Shown in pieces: positions 12,331 through 24,600 of a DNA stretch of 64,000 nucleotides; within the stretch, counting starts at the first letter, position 1; every line of letters starts with the position of its first letter. A program made the translations under genes and the position numbers. The stretch is from assembly GCF_007565055.1 (NCBI RefSeq), contig NC_044554.1:142103463-142167462 (forward strand), written 5' to 3'. The stretch is from Rhinopithecus roxellana. Taxonomy: Eukaryota; Chordata; Mammalia; Primates; Cercopithecidae. The notes below the pieces were generated by a model that saw only the letters and a program-made list of their open reading frames with translations, made no database searches and was not told the origin of the DNA.

Positions 12331-13132
12331 TAACTCCCAGTCACTAAAGCACTTCCCTGGCTAACTCTGGTTATTTTAAGTAAACTCTTATTATGAATCC
12401 TTATTTTAGAAAAACCAGACCAATACAATTATTTCCTTAATATATAAAAACCTGGAAAATTAGCTTATATAGATATTTCAGTAATCTAAAGTAAGATGCT
12501 TTAAAAAAAAAAAAAGATTATATTATTAAATAAGTTCCATGTAGGCCAAAATATCTATCACACAGACATTAAATCAATACTGTATGAGTCCATATTAAGT
12601 AATGTATTAGGTAAGGAAGAGAATAAGATCATTCCCTGCCAAGTGCTAACTGGATAGTATATACAAAATAAGTTTAAAATGAAATGGTAAGAAGAAACAG
12701 TGTGAGCATTACTCACTATGGAGTCATTCTCAGATGGAAGGGCTTGGATAGACATGAAAGGATAGATTCACTGATGAAAAAAATTTTGTAGCAGTTATTA
12801 AGCAGAGAGAAAAATAATGAAACACAAAAAGGGAAAATTTAGACTTAATCTGTAAACATTAGACATAAAAAAGAGGATAAGAAATGGACAAATACAAGAG
12901 AAAACATCAAAATAACCTATGAGTCTTGTGATAAGAATTAACACAGAAGGTCTCAAAAATGGCTTGAAATAGGAATATCATATCATCTGATTCATATTTA
13001 ATATAACTGTTAAAACCTGAATTATTCTACTAAATCTACACATTAAAATCATGCATAAGAGCATATGAAAGCAAAAATACTTCACAGCATGTTCTAGTAT
13101 AGAAAATAATTTTAGAAAAAGAAGCCATTTAG
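12331..13132. other. No recognised feature
   Basis: AT-rich unique-looking DNA. The last 14 bases (13119-13132) are the left target-site duplication of the following Alu. Confidence 0.4.
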
Positions 13133-13413
13133 GGCCAGGCACAGTGGCTCATGCCTGTAATCTCAGCACTCTGGGAGGCCAAGGTGGGTGGATCACTTGA
13201 AGTCAGGAGTTCGACACCAGCCTGGTTAACAGGGTGAAACCCCGTCTCTACTAAAAATACAAAAACTTAGCCAGGCATGGTGGCAGGCACCTGTAATTCC
13301 AGCTACTCAGGAGGTAGAGGCAGGAGAATTGCTTGAACCGGGAGGCAGAGGTTGCAGTGAGCTGAGATCATGCCACTGTACTCCAGCCTGAGCCACAGAG
13401 CAAGACTCTGTCT

Positions 13414-13444
<31 letters not shown>
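13133..13444 (+). mobile_element. AluS, plus strand
   Basis: Complete dimeric Alu: start GGCCAGGCACAGTGG, mid A-rich linker near 13255, second monomer, and a tail of about 30 A. Imperfect target-site duplications flank it (AGAAGCCATTTAG before, AGATGCTATTTAG after). Confidence 0.9.
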
Positions 13445-13446
<2 letters not shown>

Positions 13447-13479
13447 TGCTATTTAGATGCCATCAAAGGCATCCTACTC

Positions 13480-13625
13480 TGTTTACAGATAAGGATTTTG
13501 AACTGAAATTCAAAAACATTAAGTAACTTGGACAGGTTAAGAGACACTTGTTATTTGAAGACCTAGTACTTGTGACTTAAATCTTAACTCTAGATTCAGT
13601 ATCCTTACCATGCTCATTTTACAAG
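13480..13625 (-). mobile_element. MIR SINE
   Basis: Reverse-strand MIR landmarks: 'tttacagataaggattttg', 'attaagtaacttggacagg', then 'agattcagtatccttacca'. Tertiary-age or older SINE. Confidence 0.65.
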
Positions 13626-15325
13626 TTACATTTATACATGAAGTAATGCTCTTTTAAATATCATAACAAAGCCATATTAAAAGGCATATTTAAATTGTAT
13701 TTATTACAAAATATAACCATTAACTTTAATGATATTGAAAATATAATAGTTGGTTCCATCTTTGTAAATAAATAGCATACAATAATTAAAGCTAAAGTCT
13801 CTTTCCATTATTTAAATAGAAGTCAGTAGCAAAAAAATAAAAAAATAAAATAAATAAAATAAGTTCGTGAGAGAAGTTGCCAGTCATCTTTTTAAAAAAC
13901 TGAATGACCACATAAATTGTTTACATTTCTTACCTAGGGCTACAATCAATGTGAAATGCCTAACAAAGTCTAATTTCATTTATTTTGCCGCCTGTGCATT
14001 TCATCTTAAATGTTATAAACGGATTTACTAGAATAGCACTGGAAAATAAATTCACAATCTTGCCAATCTCAGTCATCTGACCAACTTGAGAAAACTACTT
14101 CCAATAGGGAAATAAGTAGTAATACCAAACTCTGTGCTTAATCAAGAAAAATTTGCTCATAAAACTTAGACAAAGTTCTCTGGAATTCATTTTATTCACA
14201 TATTGCTTCAGAATACCATTCTAACTGAAAGTAACTTACCATTAAAAGAATGAATACTAGGGAGGTGTGCCCTGTGAGAATCATTTCTTTACACATCAGT
14301 TACATATCCATTACAATTAATCTCTGGGAGTATTCTATATCCCATAACACAAACTTTCCATTAACCATTTAATCATAAGCAAAGATCCCTAAAACTTATA
14401 ACAACACCCTCAATTCTTTCTATTCAACATCTCCTACTAGAATGATTTCATCATTCCTCATCTTTGTGTAAGAAATGAATCCATTCATAACCGCAACTAG
14501 ATAAAATACGCAAAGGTATTTTAACCAGTATTTATTTAGGTTTTCTTATTGATTTAGCTAGGAAATACCTGAGACGTACTACATTAGCAGAAAACAAATG
14601 AAAAAATTTATAGAATTTATACAAGTAATTGTATTTCTGCCACTGGAGCAGTGTACAACTATGAAAGAGAAAATTTTAACATCTCTTAAGTGCCAACATA
14701 AACATTCAGTATATAATAAAGCTATAGTTTTTCTGATAAAAACAAAAATGAAAGAATCCATAAGGCTACAGAAGCAATAAGGTTGAGACAGGAATGGAAG
14801 AGGGATTTGGACGGGCTTGCTCTTAAAGTCAATCATTGGTTATTACACACACACACACACATATATATATTCACACACACACTATTCATTTAAAAATGTA
14901 AACTATCAGGGACCTGAAACAGATTATAAAAAGTAAACCCAGTATGGATGCAGTGAGAATGAAAATAGCCAGCTCTTTTGTTTGATATGAACCTGTGCCT
15001 TGAAAACACATTTTCTTTGTCTAGTAATAACAGAATTAACAAAAGAACAAGCAATTAAATAAAAGATGACAAAGATATGTCTGGGATCTGGTATTAAATT
15101 TAACAGCATCATCGATTTTTATAACAAATTCAGTAAGGCTCAATACCCTCTATGAAGCTAAAGAAGCCATTAGCACATAGAAGGAATCACTGTTTTTTAA
15201 ATTGTCATTTTTTATTAAGAAGGAATATTAAACACATATATGTATATATATTTTTACTTTTTCCATGCTATTACTTAGCACATTCATGAGAACACAAAAG
15301 TAACAAGTACATATGATACATAGTA
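13626..15325. other. Unassigned AT-rich sequence with a small CA/TA microsatellite
   Basis: I recognise no gene or interspersed repeat. A mixed (AC)n(AT)n(AC)n microsatellite lies at 14845-14882. Several weak splice-like sites on the minus strand (donor at 14236, acceptors near 14750 and 15035) have open frames in more than one phase, so they carry little weight in such AT-rich DNA. Confidence 0.4.
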
Positions 15326-15450
15326 ATACACTAGATTGATTCTGCTCCTGGCTCTGCTACTGGTGAGCTTTGGAACATTCTGGAAACAATTTACATCTGT
15401 GACAGTTTCTCCAGATGTGAAAATAGAGTGCAAATGGATGGTGACTTTCT
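15326..15450 (+). mobile_element. MIR SINE core
   Basis: Plus-strand MIR landmarks: 'cctggctctgctactggtga', 'ctttggaacattctgg', 'cagtttctccagatgtgaaa'. Only the central part remains. Confidence 0.55.
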
Positions 15451-16206
15451 TTTCTTTTTTTAATTTGCTGACATGTCCAAATGCTAAATATTTTCAAGTA
15501 TTTTAAAGATAATTTATTGTAATGTCAATAAACTACTTCCTAATAACTAGAACTCAATTCAATACTTTTGAAGGTTATGTTTCTCACAGTATTAAAATTC
15601 TCCTTGGTAAATTATGCTTTTAGCTAAAGTAAATTCATGAGATTTTTAACTCTCATAAAATACCAGTAAAATCATTGTATATACAAGCAGAGCAAAGCAA
15701 AGCTCTCATGTAATTATCTAGATAATTACAGTAAAACTTTTGCTATGGAAAATGCGATTAACTATCTTATCAAGCAAAATTTAAGAGTTTGCTTTATATT
15801 TTGAACTTAGATTTGTTGCCAATTTCTTCCCACTTTTAACAATTAAACACTTATTTGGTACCTATTATGTGAACTTGCTATGTTTCTTTAAAAAAAAGCT
15901 TTAAATAACAAAATATTGTCCACTATTTTACCTGATAGTATCAAAGGATATTTTGTGAAAACCTTGCCAGAACCAAATACATAAGGAGCTCTATTTTACT
16001 TTTTGGATGTGGGAAGGTATTTTTTGTGGTTTTACAATTGGTTTTACATAATACTGCTAAAAAACACATACAGTTAGTTTTTTCTCCTGAAATCTCCTTT
16101 CTCCATCACTGGGTAAAAAATAGCTCTCTGATCACTAATTCGTAAGCAAGGAACTCAGCCTACAGTTCAGATTCTTACTACCTAATAAATCTTCTTTAAT
16201 GCAGGT

Positions 16207-16209
<3 letters not shown>
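15451..16209. other. No recognised feature
   Basis: AT-rich unique-looking DNA with no supported exon or repeat. Confidence 0.4.
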
Positions 16210-16265
<56 letters not shown>

Positions 16266-16511
16266 TGAGACACTGCGATCTCAGTTCACTGCAACCTCTG
16301 CCTCCCGGATTCAAGCGATTCTCCTGCCTCTGCCTCCCTAGTAACTGGTTCTACAGGCACACGCCACCACACCCGGCTAATTTTTTGTATTTTTAGTAGA
16401 GACGGGGTTTTACCATGTTAGCTAAGATTATCTCAATCACCTGACATCGTGATTTGCCCACCTCGGCCTCCCAAAGTGCTGAGATTACAGGCTTGAGCCA
16501 CTGTGCCCAGC
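16210..16511 (-). mobile_element. Alu, minus strand, with a 55-T tail and internal deletion
   Basis: The element runs from its A-tail (55 uninterrupted T at 16210-16264) to its 5' end near 16511 ('actgtgcccagc'). The segment that should encode the start of the reversed right monomer ('gagtctcgctctgtcgcc...gtgcagtgg') is missing, so the text jumps from the tail to 'actgcgatctcagttcac'. Substitutions suggest AluS age. I could not find convincing target-site duplications. Confidence 0.85.
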
Positions 16512-16584
16512 AAAATCCAATCTATTTAAAGTGATTTTTACATGAGAAATTTTATGAATTTACCTTTTAGTATTGCAACACATT

Positions 16585-16811
16585 TACTTTTTTATTTTTT
16601 TTATTTTATTTTTTATTTTTTTGAGGCGGAGTCTCGCTCTGTCGCCCGGACTGGAGTGCAGTGGCCAGATCTCAGCTCACTGCAAGCTCCGCCTCCCGAG
16701 TTTACGCCATTCTCCTGCCTCAGCCTCCCGAGTAGCTGGGACTACAGGCGCCCGCCACTTCGCCCGGCTAGTTTTTGTATTTTTTAGTAGAGACGGGGTT
16801 TCACCGTGTTA
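16585..16811 (-). mobile_element. Young AluY (YR-like), minus strand, 5'-truncated
   Basis: The tail 'ttttttattttattttttatt' precedes a nearly undamaged right monomer and part of the left one. It stops at 'ttcaccgtgtta', so the first part of the left monomer is absent. It carries 'cccggactggagtgcagtgg' and 'ccacttcgcccggctag', which I associate with cercopithecid AluYR copies. It lies only about 75 bp from the previous Alu in the same direction. Confidence 0.85.
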
Positions 16812-17485
16812 CTTCATTTTTCTAAGAATTTTTCATCATTACTTAATGAACAAAAACACATAAAAGTAGAAAACAGAGAACTGGGTATGTCCCATGTTCA
16901 TACCATATCTTTTGTGACAGGTCACCACCCAAAAAACTTTTAGAAAATCGTTTTTGAAAGATGCAATCTGACAGAGGTGGTAGCAATACTACACACCCCC
17001 GTAAATGCAATGAACAGAAGGCTAACAATAACTTCAGTCAAATCAGGGCAAAAATTGAGCACCTCAATAACAGAGGGCAGACTAAGCACTTAAAGAAATC
17101 ATATATGAAAAAACAGTTTCAAACATAATTCTGACACAATTTTATTTTTACAAAAGAAAGTGCTGGTTTATAGCATTAGATTTTTCTTGTTAAGACATAA
17201 GGGATCTAAACTTATAAAATTCCATTATGCTGACTAGTCTCTAATTAAAAAAATATATATTTTCACCTAAGTATGGATATTCTCTTAGTATAAGGTGTGC
17301 TTGTTATCAGGTAATTGTTTCTAAAAGCTCACAGTTAAAAGACTGCATAGAATCATAATGTCATGCTAACATACACAGATTCATTAAGAACAGAAGATTT
17401 ATAATACGACCCACCCAACAACTTCAGTCCACTTGACGCTGAAATCTATTTTACTTCAAGTAAACAATATTACCAGTCTCTAAAT
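16812..17485. other. No recognised feature
   Basis: AT-rich unique-looking DNA without a supported exon or repeat. Confidence 0.4.
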
Positions 17486-17863
17486 AATATGGTTTGGCTC
17501 TGTGTCCCCACCCAAATCTCATCTCAAATTGTAAATTCCCACATGTCAAAGGCGGGACCTACAATCCTCATGTGTCAAGGGAGGGAGGTGATTAAATCAT
17601 GGGGGTGGTTTCTCCCATGCTGTTCTCGTGATAGTGAGTTTTCATGAGATCTGATGGTTTTGTAAATGTTTGGGAGTTCCTCCTTCATTCTTCTCTCACT
17701 TGTCACCTTTTGAAGAAGGTGCCTGCTTCTCCTTCCACCATGATTGTAAGTTTCTTGAAGCCGCCCCAGCCATGCGGAACTGTGAGAATTAAACCTCCTT
17801 TGTTTACAGGTTGCCCTATCTAGGGTAGTATCTTTACAGCAGTGTGAAAACAGACTAATAGAG
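17486..17863 (+). mobile_element. Solo LTR, THE1/MST-type (ERVL-MaLR)
   Basis: Plus-strand THE1-family order: 'atatggtttggctctgtgtc', 'cacccaaatctcatct', 'catgctgttctcgtgatag', 'agatctgatggttttgt', 'ccagccatgcggaactgtga', and the end 'cagactaataga'. A CAAT-like and an 'attaaa' poly(A)-type signal survive. It has no partner LTR or internal sequence, so it is a solo LTR. Confidence 0.85.
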
Positions 17864-18169
17864 TAGATGATGGTAAAAATCTGTAGAATTCTGAGAATTC
17901 AATATAATTACAATAAAATAAAGTTACATCTAGCAAAACATAAGTATTGTATTAAGTTGGTCAAAGTATTGGCAGACGCGTTAAATCATGCTAAATACCA
18001 TAGGAATGAGAACTTCCCAAAAGAAGACTACATAAAACATATAAAAATAAAGGAGAATGATGACCAAAGAGATGGCCCAAAAATATTTCTAACATCAAAG
18101 GATTAATCATGAACATTTTTAGAGATCTAGAAGTACCGTAAAATATTTTTGCAAAAATAACCACCTGAA

Positions 18170-18464
18170 GGCTGGGTGCAGTGGCCACATCTGTAATCCC
18201 AACACTTTGGGAGGCCAAGGTGGAAAGATTGCTTGAGCTCAGCAGTTCAAGACCAGCCTGGGCAGCACAGCAACACCTCATCTCTACCAAAAATTTAAAA
18301 AGCTAGCAAGGCATGGTGGTGTGCACCTGTACTTGCAGCTACTCAGGAGGATGAGGCAAGAGGATCACTTGAGCCTGGGAGATGGAGGCTTCATTGAGCT
18401 ATGATCACACTATACTCCAGCCTAGGCAACAGAGTGAGATCGTGTGTCAGTCAATCAATCAATC
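18170..18464 (+). mobile_element. AluJ, plus strand
   Basis: Dimeric Alu starting GGCTGGGTGCAGTGG, with many AluJ-age changes. The tail is not poly(A) but has become a (TCAA)n microsatellite at 18446-18466. Target-site duplications are clear, differing at one base: AATAACCACCTGAA at 18156-18169 and AATAACCACTTGAA at 18465-18478. Confidence 0.9.
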
Positions 18465-18478
18465 AATAACCACTTGAA

Positions 18479-19550
18479 ATGAAGCATATCATAACATACT
18501 ATTATATAATGTCCACAAGATTATACAAAAAGTTTAATTTTGCAAACATAATCTAAAGGATTTTTAAGAAGATAAAACTATTTTAATAAGTATCCTCATT
18601 CTTTTAAAAAAAAGTCTCGAATTTTTTTTTCTGCCCTGCATGGTGAAAATGTGCTCTCTTCTGTAAGTGGATCTCAGAATAGTAGCCTCTTACTTGTGCC
18701 AGTTTACCTTAGCTAACAAAAATTTCTCACGTTAAATAATTTCTTGCCCATTTCACCTTTCATTAGAGACAAAAAGTTGATCTTCATGTAGTCAAGCCTC
18801 TGCAAAACTTAAATAAAATCCAATTATGCTAGATACCAATATACCAACAACCAAGCACCATTAACTATCCACTCACTGCTTAACTTCTTCCAGGAGAAAT
18901 AATATAGATGAGGTTCAAAGTTACATGTCCCTTTAGAATATATATTGAATGACAGATACCAGGGAATTTCAAAGTATTTTTATATACTTGAGAATGTAAG
19001 AGACAATGGAGGTTTCATCAGTATTGTAGACTGAAAAAATTGCTACCACTTAAACCTAACCCAATGTTGTTTTTGCCAAATGCCCACCTACGTTGACATT
19101 CAGCTTCATTTTTCTTTAAATATCTGTTCTTGTAGAGTAAAAAGTGATGACATGGCAAATGACAACCTTAACTAGTCTCTCTATTGAAAAACCTCATAAA
19201 TGCCTAATAGCCACAATTTTACTTGGCTTGTGACTCGTTCCTGCTAAGCCTTCCACTCTTCAGATGGACTGAAATTGGAACTTGACGACCCTTGCATAAG
19301 AAAAAGAACAATCACAAACCATTGTAAATCTCAGCCAAGATAAAATAGGCCTTTAAATATTTACAATACATTCATTCAATATCTATGGAATCACATAACT
19401 CAAAAATAAAAATGGACATATTTTTATATAACTTTGATATCACTTTGTAATATATTTTCTGATGAATAAAACCTACTTGTTTAGAGAGGCAAGTGATCAT
19501 ACTCCTTTTGAATATTCTTTTCAAATTTTAAAGTTGTTCAACAAAAGTCT

Positions 19551-19556
<6 letters not shown>
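18479..19556. other. No recognised feature
   Basis: AT-rich unique-looking DNA between the AluJ and the young L1. No supported exon or repeat. Confidence 0.4.
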
Positions 19557-19587
<31 letters not shown>

Positions 19588-20024
19588 TGGCTGAATGGGA
19601 ACAGCTCCAGTCTCCAACTCCCAGCGCGAGCGACACAGAAGACCGGTGATTTCTGCATTTTCAACTGAGGTACTGGGGTCATCTCACTAGGGAGTGCCGG
19701 ACAATCGGTGCTGGTCAGCTGCTGCAGCCTGACCAGCCAGAGCTGAAGCAGGGCGAGGCATCGCCTCACCTGAGAAGCGCAAGGGGGAAGGGAATCCTTT
19801 TTCCTAGCCAGGGGAACTGAGACACACAACACCTGGAAAATCGGGTAACTCCCACCCCAATACTGTGCTTTAAGCCAATTGGCACACCAGAAGAATATAT
19901 CCCACACGTGGCCGGGAGGGTCCCACGCCCACGGAGCCTCCCTCATTGCTAACAGAGCAGTCTGCTGCGATCTATCCATCAATCCGCAAGGCAGCAGGGA
20001 GGCTGGGGGAGGGGCGCCCGCCAT
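19521..20024 (-). other. ORF0-like antisense frame of the L1 5' UTR, 167 codons
   Basis: On the antisense strand of the L1 5' UTR an ATG in the context 'cagcaATGGCGGGCGCCC' begins 'MAGAPPPASLLPCG', the position and start I recall for primate L1 ORF0. In this copy the frame is not closed early. It crosses the remaining 5' UTR, reads the poly(A) run as polyphenylalanine and continues into flanking DNA, with a stop at 19521. The equivalent frame in the intact L1 stops after 14 codons. ORF0 is known to be expressed from the antisense promoter in human cells; expression here is unknown. Confidence 0.5.
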
Positions 20025-20603
20025 TGCTGAGGCTTAAGTAGGTAAACAAAGCCACTGGGAAGCTCGAACTGGGTGGAGCTCACAGCAGCTCAAGGAAACC
20101 TGCCTGTCTCTGTAGACTCCACCTCTGGGGACAGGGCACAACAGGGGAAGCAGCAGAGGCCTGTGCAGACGCGAACGACTCTGTCTGACAGCTTTGAAGA
20201 GAGCAGTGGATCTCCCAACACGGAGGTTGAGATCTAAGAACGGACAGACTGCCTGCTCAAGTGGGTCCCTCACCCCTGAGTAGCCTAACTGGGAGACATC
20301 CCCCACTAGGGGCAGTCTGACACCCCACACCTCACAGGGTGGAGTACACCCCTGAGAGGAAGCTTTCAAAGTAAGAATCAGACAGGTACACGTGCTATTC
20401 AGCAATATTCTATCTTCTGCAACCTCTGCTGCTGATACCCAGGCAAACAGGGTCTGGAGCGAACCTCAAGCATTCTCCAACAGACCTATAGCTGAGGGTC
20501 CTGACTGTCAGAAGGAAAACGATCAAACAGGAAGGACACCTATACGAAAACCCCATCAGTACGTCACCAGCATCAAAGACCAGAGACAGATAAAACCACA
20601 AAG

Positions 20604-21619
20604 ATGCGGAAAAAGCAGGTCAGAAAAGCTGGAAATTCAAAAAATAAGAGCACATGTCCCCCTGCAAAGGAGCGCAGCCCATCGCCAGCAACGGATCGAA
20701 GCTGGTCACAGAATGACTTAGACGAGATGAGAGAAGAAGGCTTCAGTCCATCAAACTTCTCAGAGCTAAAGGAGGAATTACGTACCCAGTGCAAAGAAAC
20801 TAAAAATCTTGAAAAAAGAGTGGAAGAATTGACAGCTAGACTAATTAATGCAGAGAAGGTCATAAATGAAACGACAGAGATGAAAACCATGACACGAGAA
20901 ATACGTGACAAATGCACAAGCTTCAGTAACCGACTCGATCAACTGGAAGAAAGAGTTTCAGCGATTGATGATCAAATGAATGAAATGAAGCGAGAAGAGA
21001 AACCAAAAGAAAAAAGAAGAAAAAGAAATGAACAAAGCCTGCAAGAAGTATGGGATTATGTAAAAAGACCAAATCTACGTCTGATTGGGGTGCCTGAAAG
21101 TGAGGGGGAAAATGGATCCAAGTTGGAAAACACTCTTCAGGATATCATCCAGGAGAACTTCCCCAACCTAGTAGGGCAGGCCGACATTCAAATTCAGGAA
21201 ATACAGAGAACACCCAAAGATACTCCTCCAGAAGAGCAACTCCAAGACACATAATTGCCAGATTCACCAAAGTTGAAATGAAGGAAAAAATCTTAAGGGC
21301 AGCCAGACAGAAAGGTCGGGTTACCCACAAAGGGAAGCCTATCAGACTAACAGCAGATCTCTCGGCAGAAACTCTACAAGCCAGAAGAGAGTGGGGGCCA
21401 ATATTCAACGTTCTTAAAGAAAAGAATTTTCAACCCAGAATTTCATATCCAGCCAAACTAAGTTTCATCAGTGAAGGAGAAATAAAATCCTTTACAGATA
21501 AGCAAATGCTTAGAGATTTTGTCACCACCAGGCCTGCCTTACAAGAGACCCTGAAGGAAGCACTAAACATGGAAAGGAACAACCGGTACCAGCCATTGCA
21601 AAAACATGCCAAAATGTAA
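20604..21619 (+). pseudogene. ORF1: L1 ORF1 with a -1 frameshift
   Basis: The first 216 codons (20604-21254) give the N-terminus, coiled coil and most of the RNA-recognition domain ('VWDYVKRPNLRLIGVPES'). Near 21210, 'gaacacccaaag' has one base fewer than the intact copy's 'gaacgccacaaag', and the frame ends in a false tail. The rest of ORF1 (C-terminal domain, 'MKEKILRAARQKGR' to 'PLQKHAKM') is open in another frame at 21278-21619. The normal product is a trimeric RNA-binding chaperone of 338 aa; this copy cannot make it. Confidence 0.9.
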
Positions 21620-21682
21620 AGACCATCGAGGCTAGGAAGAAACTGCATCAACTAACGAGCAAAATAACCAGTTAATATCATA

Positions 21683-24600
21683 ATGGCAGGATCAAGTTCA
21701 CACATAACAATATTAACCTTAAATGTTAATGGACTAAATACTCCAATTAAAAGACACAGACTGGCAAACTGGATAAAGAGTCAAGACCCATCAGTCTGCT
21801 GTATTCAGGAGACCCATCTCACATGCAGAGACATACATAGGCTCAAAATAAAGGGATGGAGGAAGATCTACCAAGCAAATGGAGAACAAAAAAAAGCAGG
21901 GGTTGCAATCTTAGTCTCTGATAAAACAGACTTTAAACCATCAAAGATCAAAAGAGACAAAGAAGGCCATTACATAATGGTAAAGGGATCCATTCAACAG
22001 GAAGAGCTAACTATCCTAAATATATATGGACCCAATACAGGAGCACCCAGATTCATAAAGCAAGTCCTTAGAGACTTACAAAGGGACTTAGACTCCCATA
22101 CAATAATAATGGGAGAATTCAACACTCCACTGTCAACATTAGACAGATCAACGAGACAGAAAGTTAACAAGGATATCCAGGAATTGAACTCATCTCTGCA
22201 CCAAGCGGACCTAACAGACATCTATAGAACTCTCCACCCCAAATCAACAGAATATACATTCTTCTCAGCACCACATCGCACTTATTCCAAAATTGACCAC
22301 ATAATTGGAAGTAAAGCACTCCTCAGCAAATGTACAAGAACAGAAATTATAACAAACTGTCTCTCAGACCACAGTGCAATCAAACTAGAACTCAGGACTA
22401 AGAAACTCAATCAAAACCGCTTAACTACATGGAAACTGAACAACCTGCTCCTGAATGACTACTGGGTACATAACGAAATGAAAGGAGAAATAAAGATGTT
22501 CTTTGAAACCAATGAGAACAAAGATACAACATACCAGAATCTCTGGGACACATTTAAAGCAGTGTGTAGAGGGAAATTTATAGCACTAAATGCACACAAG
22601 AGAAAGCAGGAAAGATCTAAAATGGACACTCTAACATCACAATTAAAAGAACTAGAGAGGCAAGAGCAAACACATTCAAAAGCTAGCAGAAGGCAAGAAA
22701 TAACTAAGATCAGAGCAGAACTGAAGGAGATAGAGACACAAAAACCCTCCAAAAAATCAATGAATCCAGGAGTTGGTTTTTTGAAAAGATCAACAAAATT
22801 GACAGACCACTAGCAAGACTAATAAAGAAGAAAAGAGAGAGGAATCAAATAGACGCAATAAAAAATGATAAAGGGGATATCACCACCGACCCCACAGAAA
22901 TACAAACGACCATCAGAGAATACTATAAACGCCTCTACGCAAATCAACTAGAAAATCTAGAAGAAATGGATAATTTCCTGGACACTTACACTCTTCCAAG
23001 GCTAAACCAGGAAGAAGTTGAATCCCTGAAGAGACCAATAGCAGGCTCTGAAATTGAGGCAACAATTAGTAGCCTACCCACCAAAAAAAGTCCAGGACCA
23101 GATGGATTCACAGCTGAATTCTACCAGAGGTACAAGGAGGAGCTGGTACCATTCCTTCTGAAACTATCCCAATCAACTGAAAAAGAGGGAATCCTCCCTA
23201 ACTCATTTTATGAGGCCAACATCATCCTGATACCAAAGCCTGGCAGAGACACAACAAAAAAAGAGAATTTTAGACCAATATCGCTGATGAACATCGATGC
23301 AAAAATTCTCAATAAAATACTGGCAAACGGGATTCAGCAGCACATCAAAAAGCTTATCCACCATGATCAAGTGGGCTTCATCCCTGGGATGCAAGGCCGG
23401 TTCAACATTTGCAAATCAATAAACGTAATCCAGCATATAAACAGAACCAAAGACAAGAACCACATGATTATCTCAATAGATGCAGAAAAGGCTTTTGAGA
23501 AAATTCAACAGCCCTTCATGCTAAAAACGCTCAATAAATTCGGTATTGATGGAACGTACCTCAAAATAATAAGAGCTATTTATGACAAACCCACAGCTAA
23601 TATCATACTGAATGGGCAAAAACTGGAAAAATTCCCTTTGAAAACTGGCACAAGACAGGGATGCCCTCTCTCACCACTCCTATTCAACATAGTGTTGGAA
23701 GTTCTGGCTAGGGCAATCAGGCAAGACAAATAAATAAAGGGTATCCAGTTAGGAAAAGAAGAAGTCAAGTTGTCCCTGTTTGCAGATGACATGATTGTAT
23801 ATTTAGAAAACCCCATTGTCTCAGCCCAAAATCTCCTTAAGCTGATAAGCAACTTCAGCAAAGTCTCAGGATACAAAATTAATGTGCAAAAATCACAAGC
23901 ATTCTTATACACCAGTAACAGACAAACAGAGAGCCAAATCAGGAATGAACTTCCATTCACAATTGCTTCAAAGAGAATAAAATACCTAGGAATCCAACTT
24001 ACAAGGGATGTCAAGGACCTCTTCAAGGAGAACTACAAACCACTGCTCAGTGAAATCAAAGAGGACACAAACAAATGGAAGAACGTACCATGCTCATGGA
24101 TAGGAAGAATCAATATTGTGAAAATGGCCATACTCCCCAAGGTTATTTATAGATTCAATGCCATCCCCATCAAGCTACCAATGAGTTTCTTCACAGAATT
24201 GGAAAAAACGGCTTTAAAGTTCATATGGAACCAAAAAAGAGCCCGCATTGCCAAGACAATCCTAAGTCAAAAGGACAAAGCTGGAGGCGTCATGCTACCT
24301 GACTTCAAACTATACTACAAGGCTACAGTAACCAAAACAGCATGGTACTGGTACCAAAACAGAGCTATAGACCAATGGAACAGAACAGAGTCCTCAGAAA
24401 TAATACCACACATCTACAGCCATCTGATCTTTGACAAACCTGAGAGAAACAAGAAATGGGGAAAGGATTCCCTATTTAATAAATGGTGCTGGGAAAATTG
24501 GCTAGCCACAAGTAGACAGCTGAAACTGGATCCTTTCCTTACTCCTTATACGAACATTAATTCAAGACGGATTAGAGACTTAAATGTTAGACCTAATACC

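Noticed and set aside
14579..15112. Minus-strand segments with good-looking acceptors (near 14750 and 15035)
   Set aside because: All or several frames are open at once and no matching donors are convincing, so coding cannot be argued.
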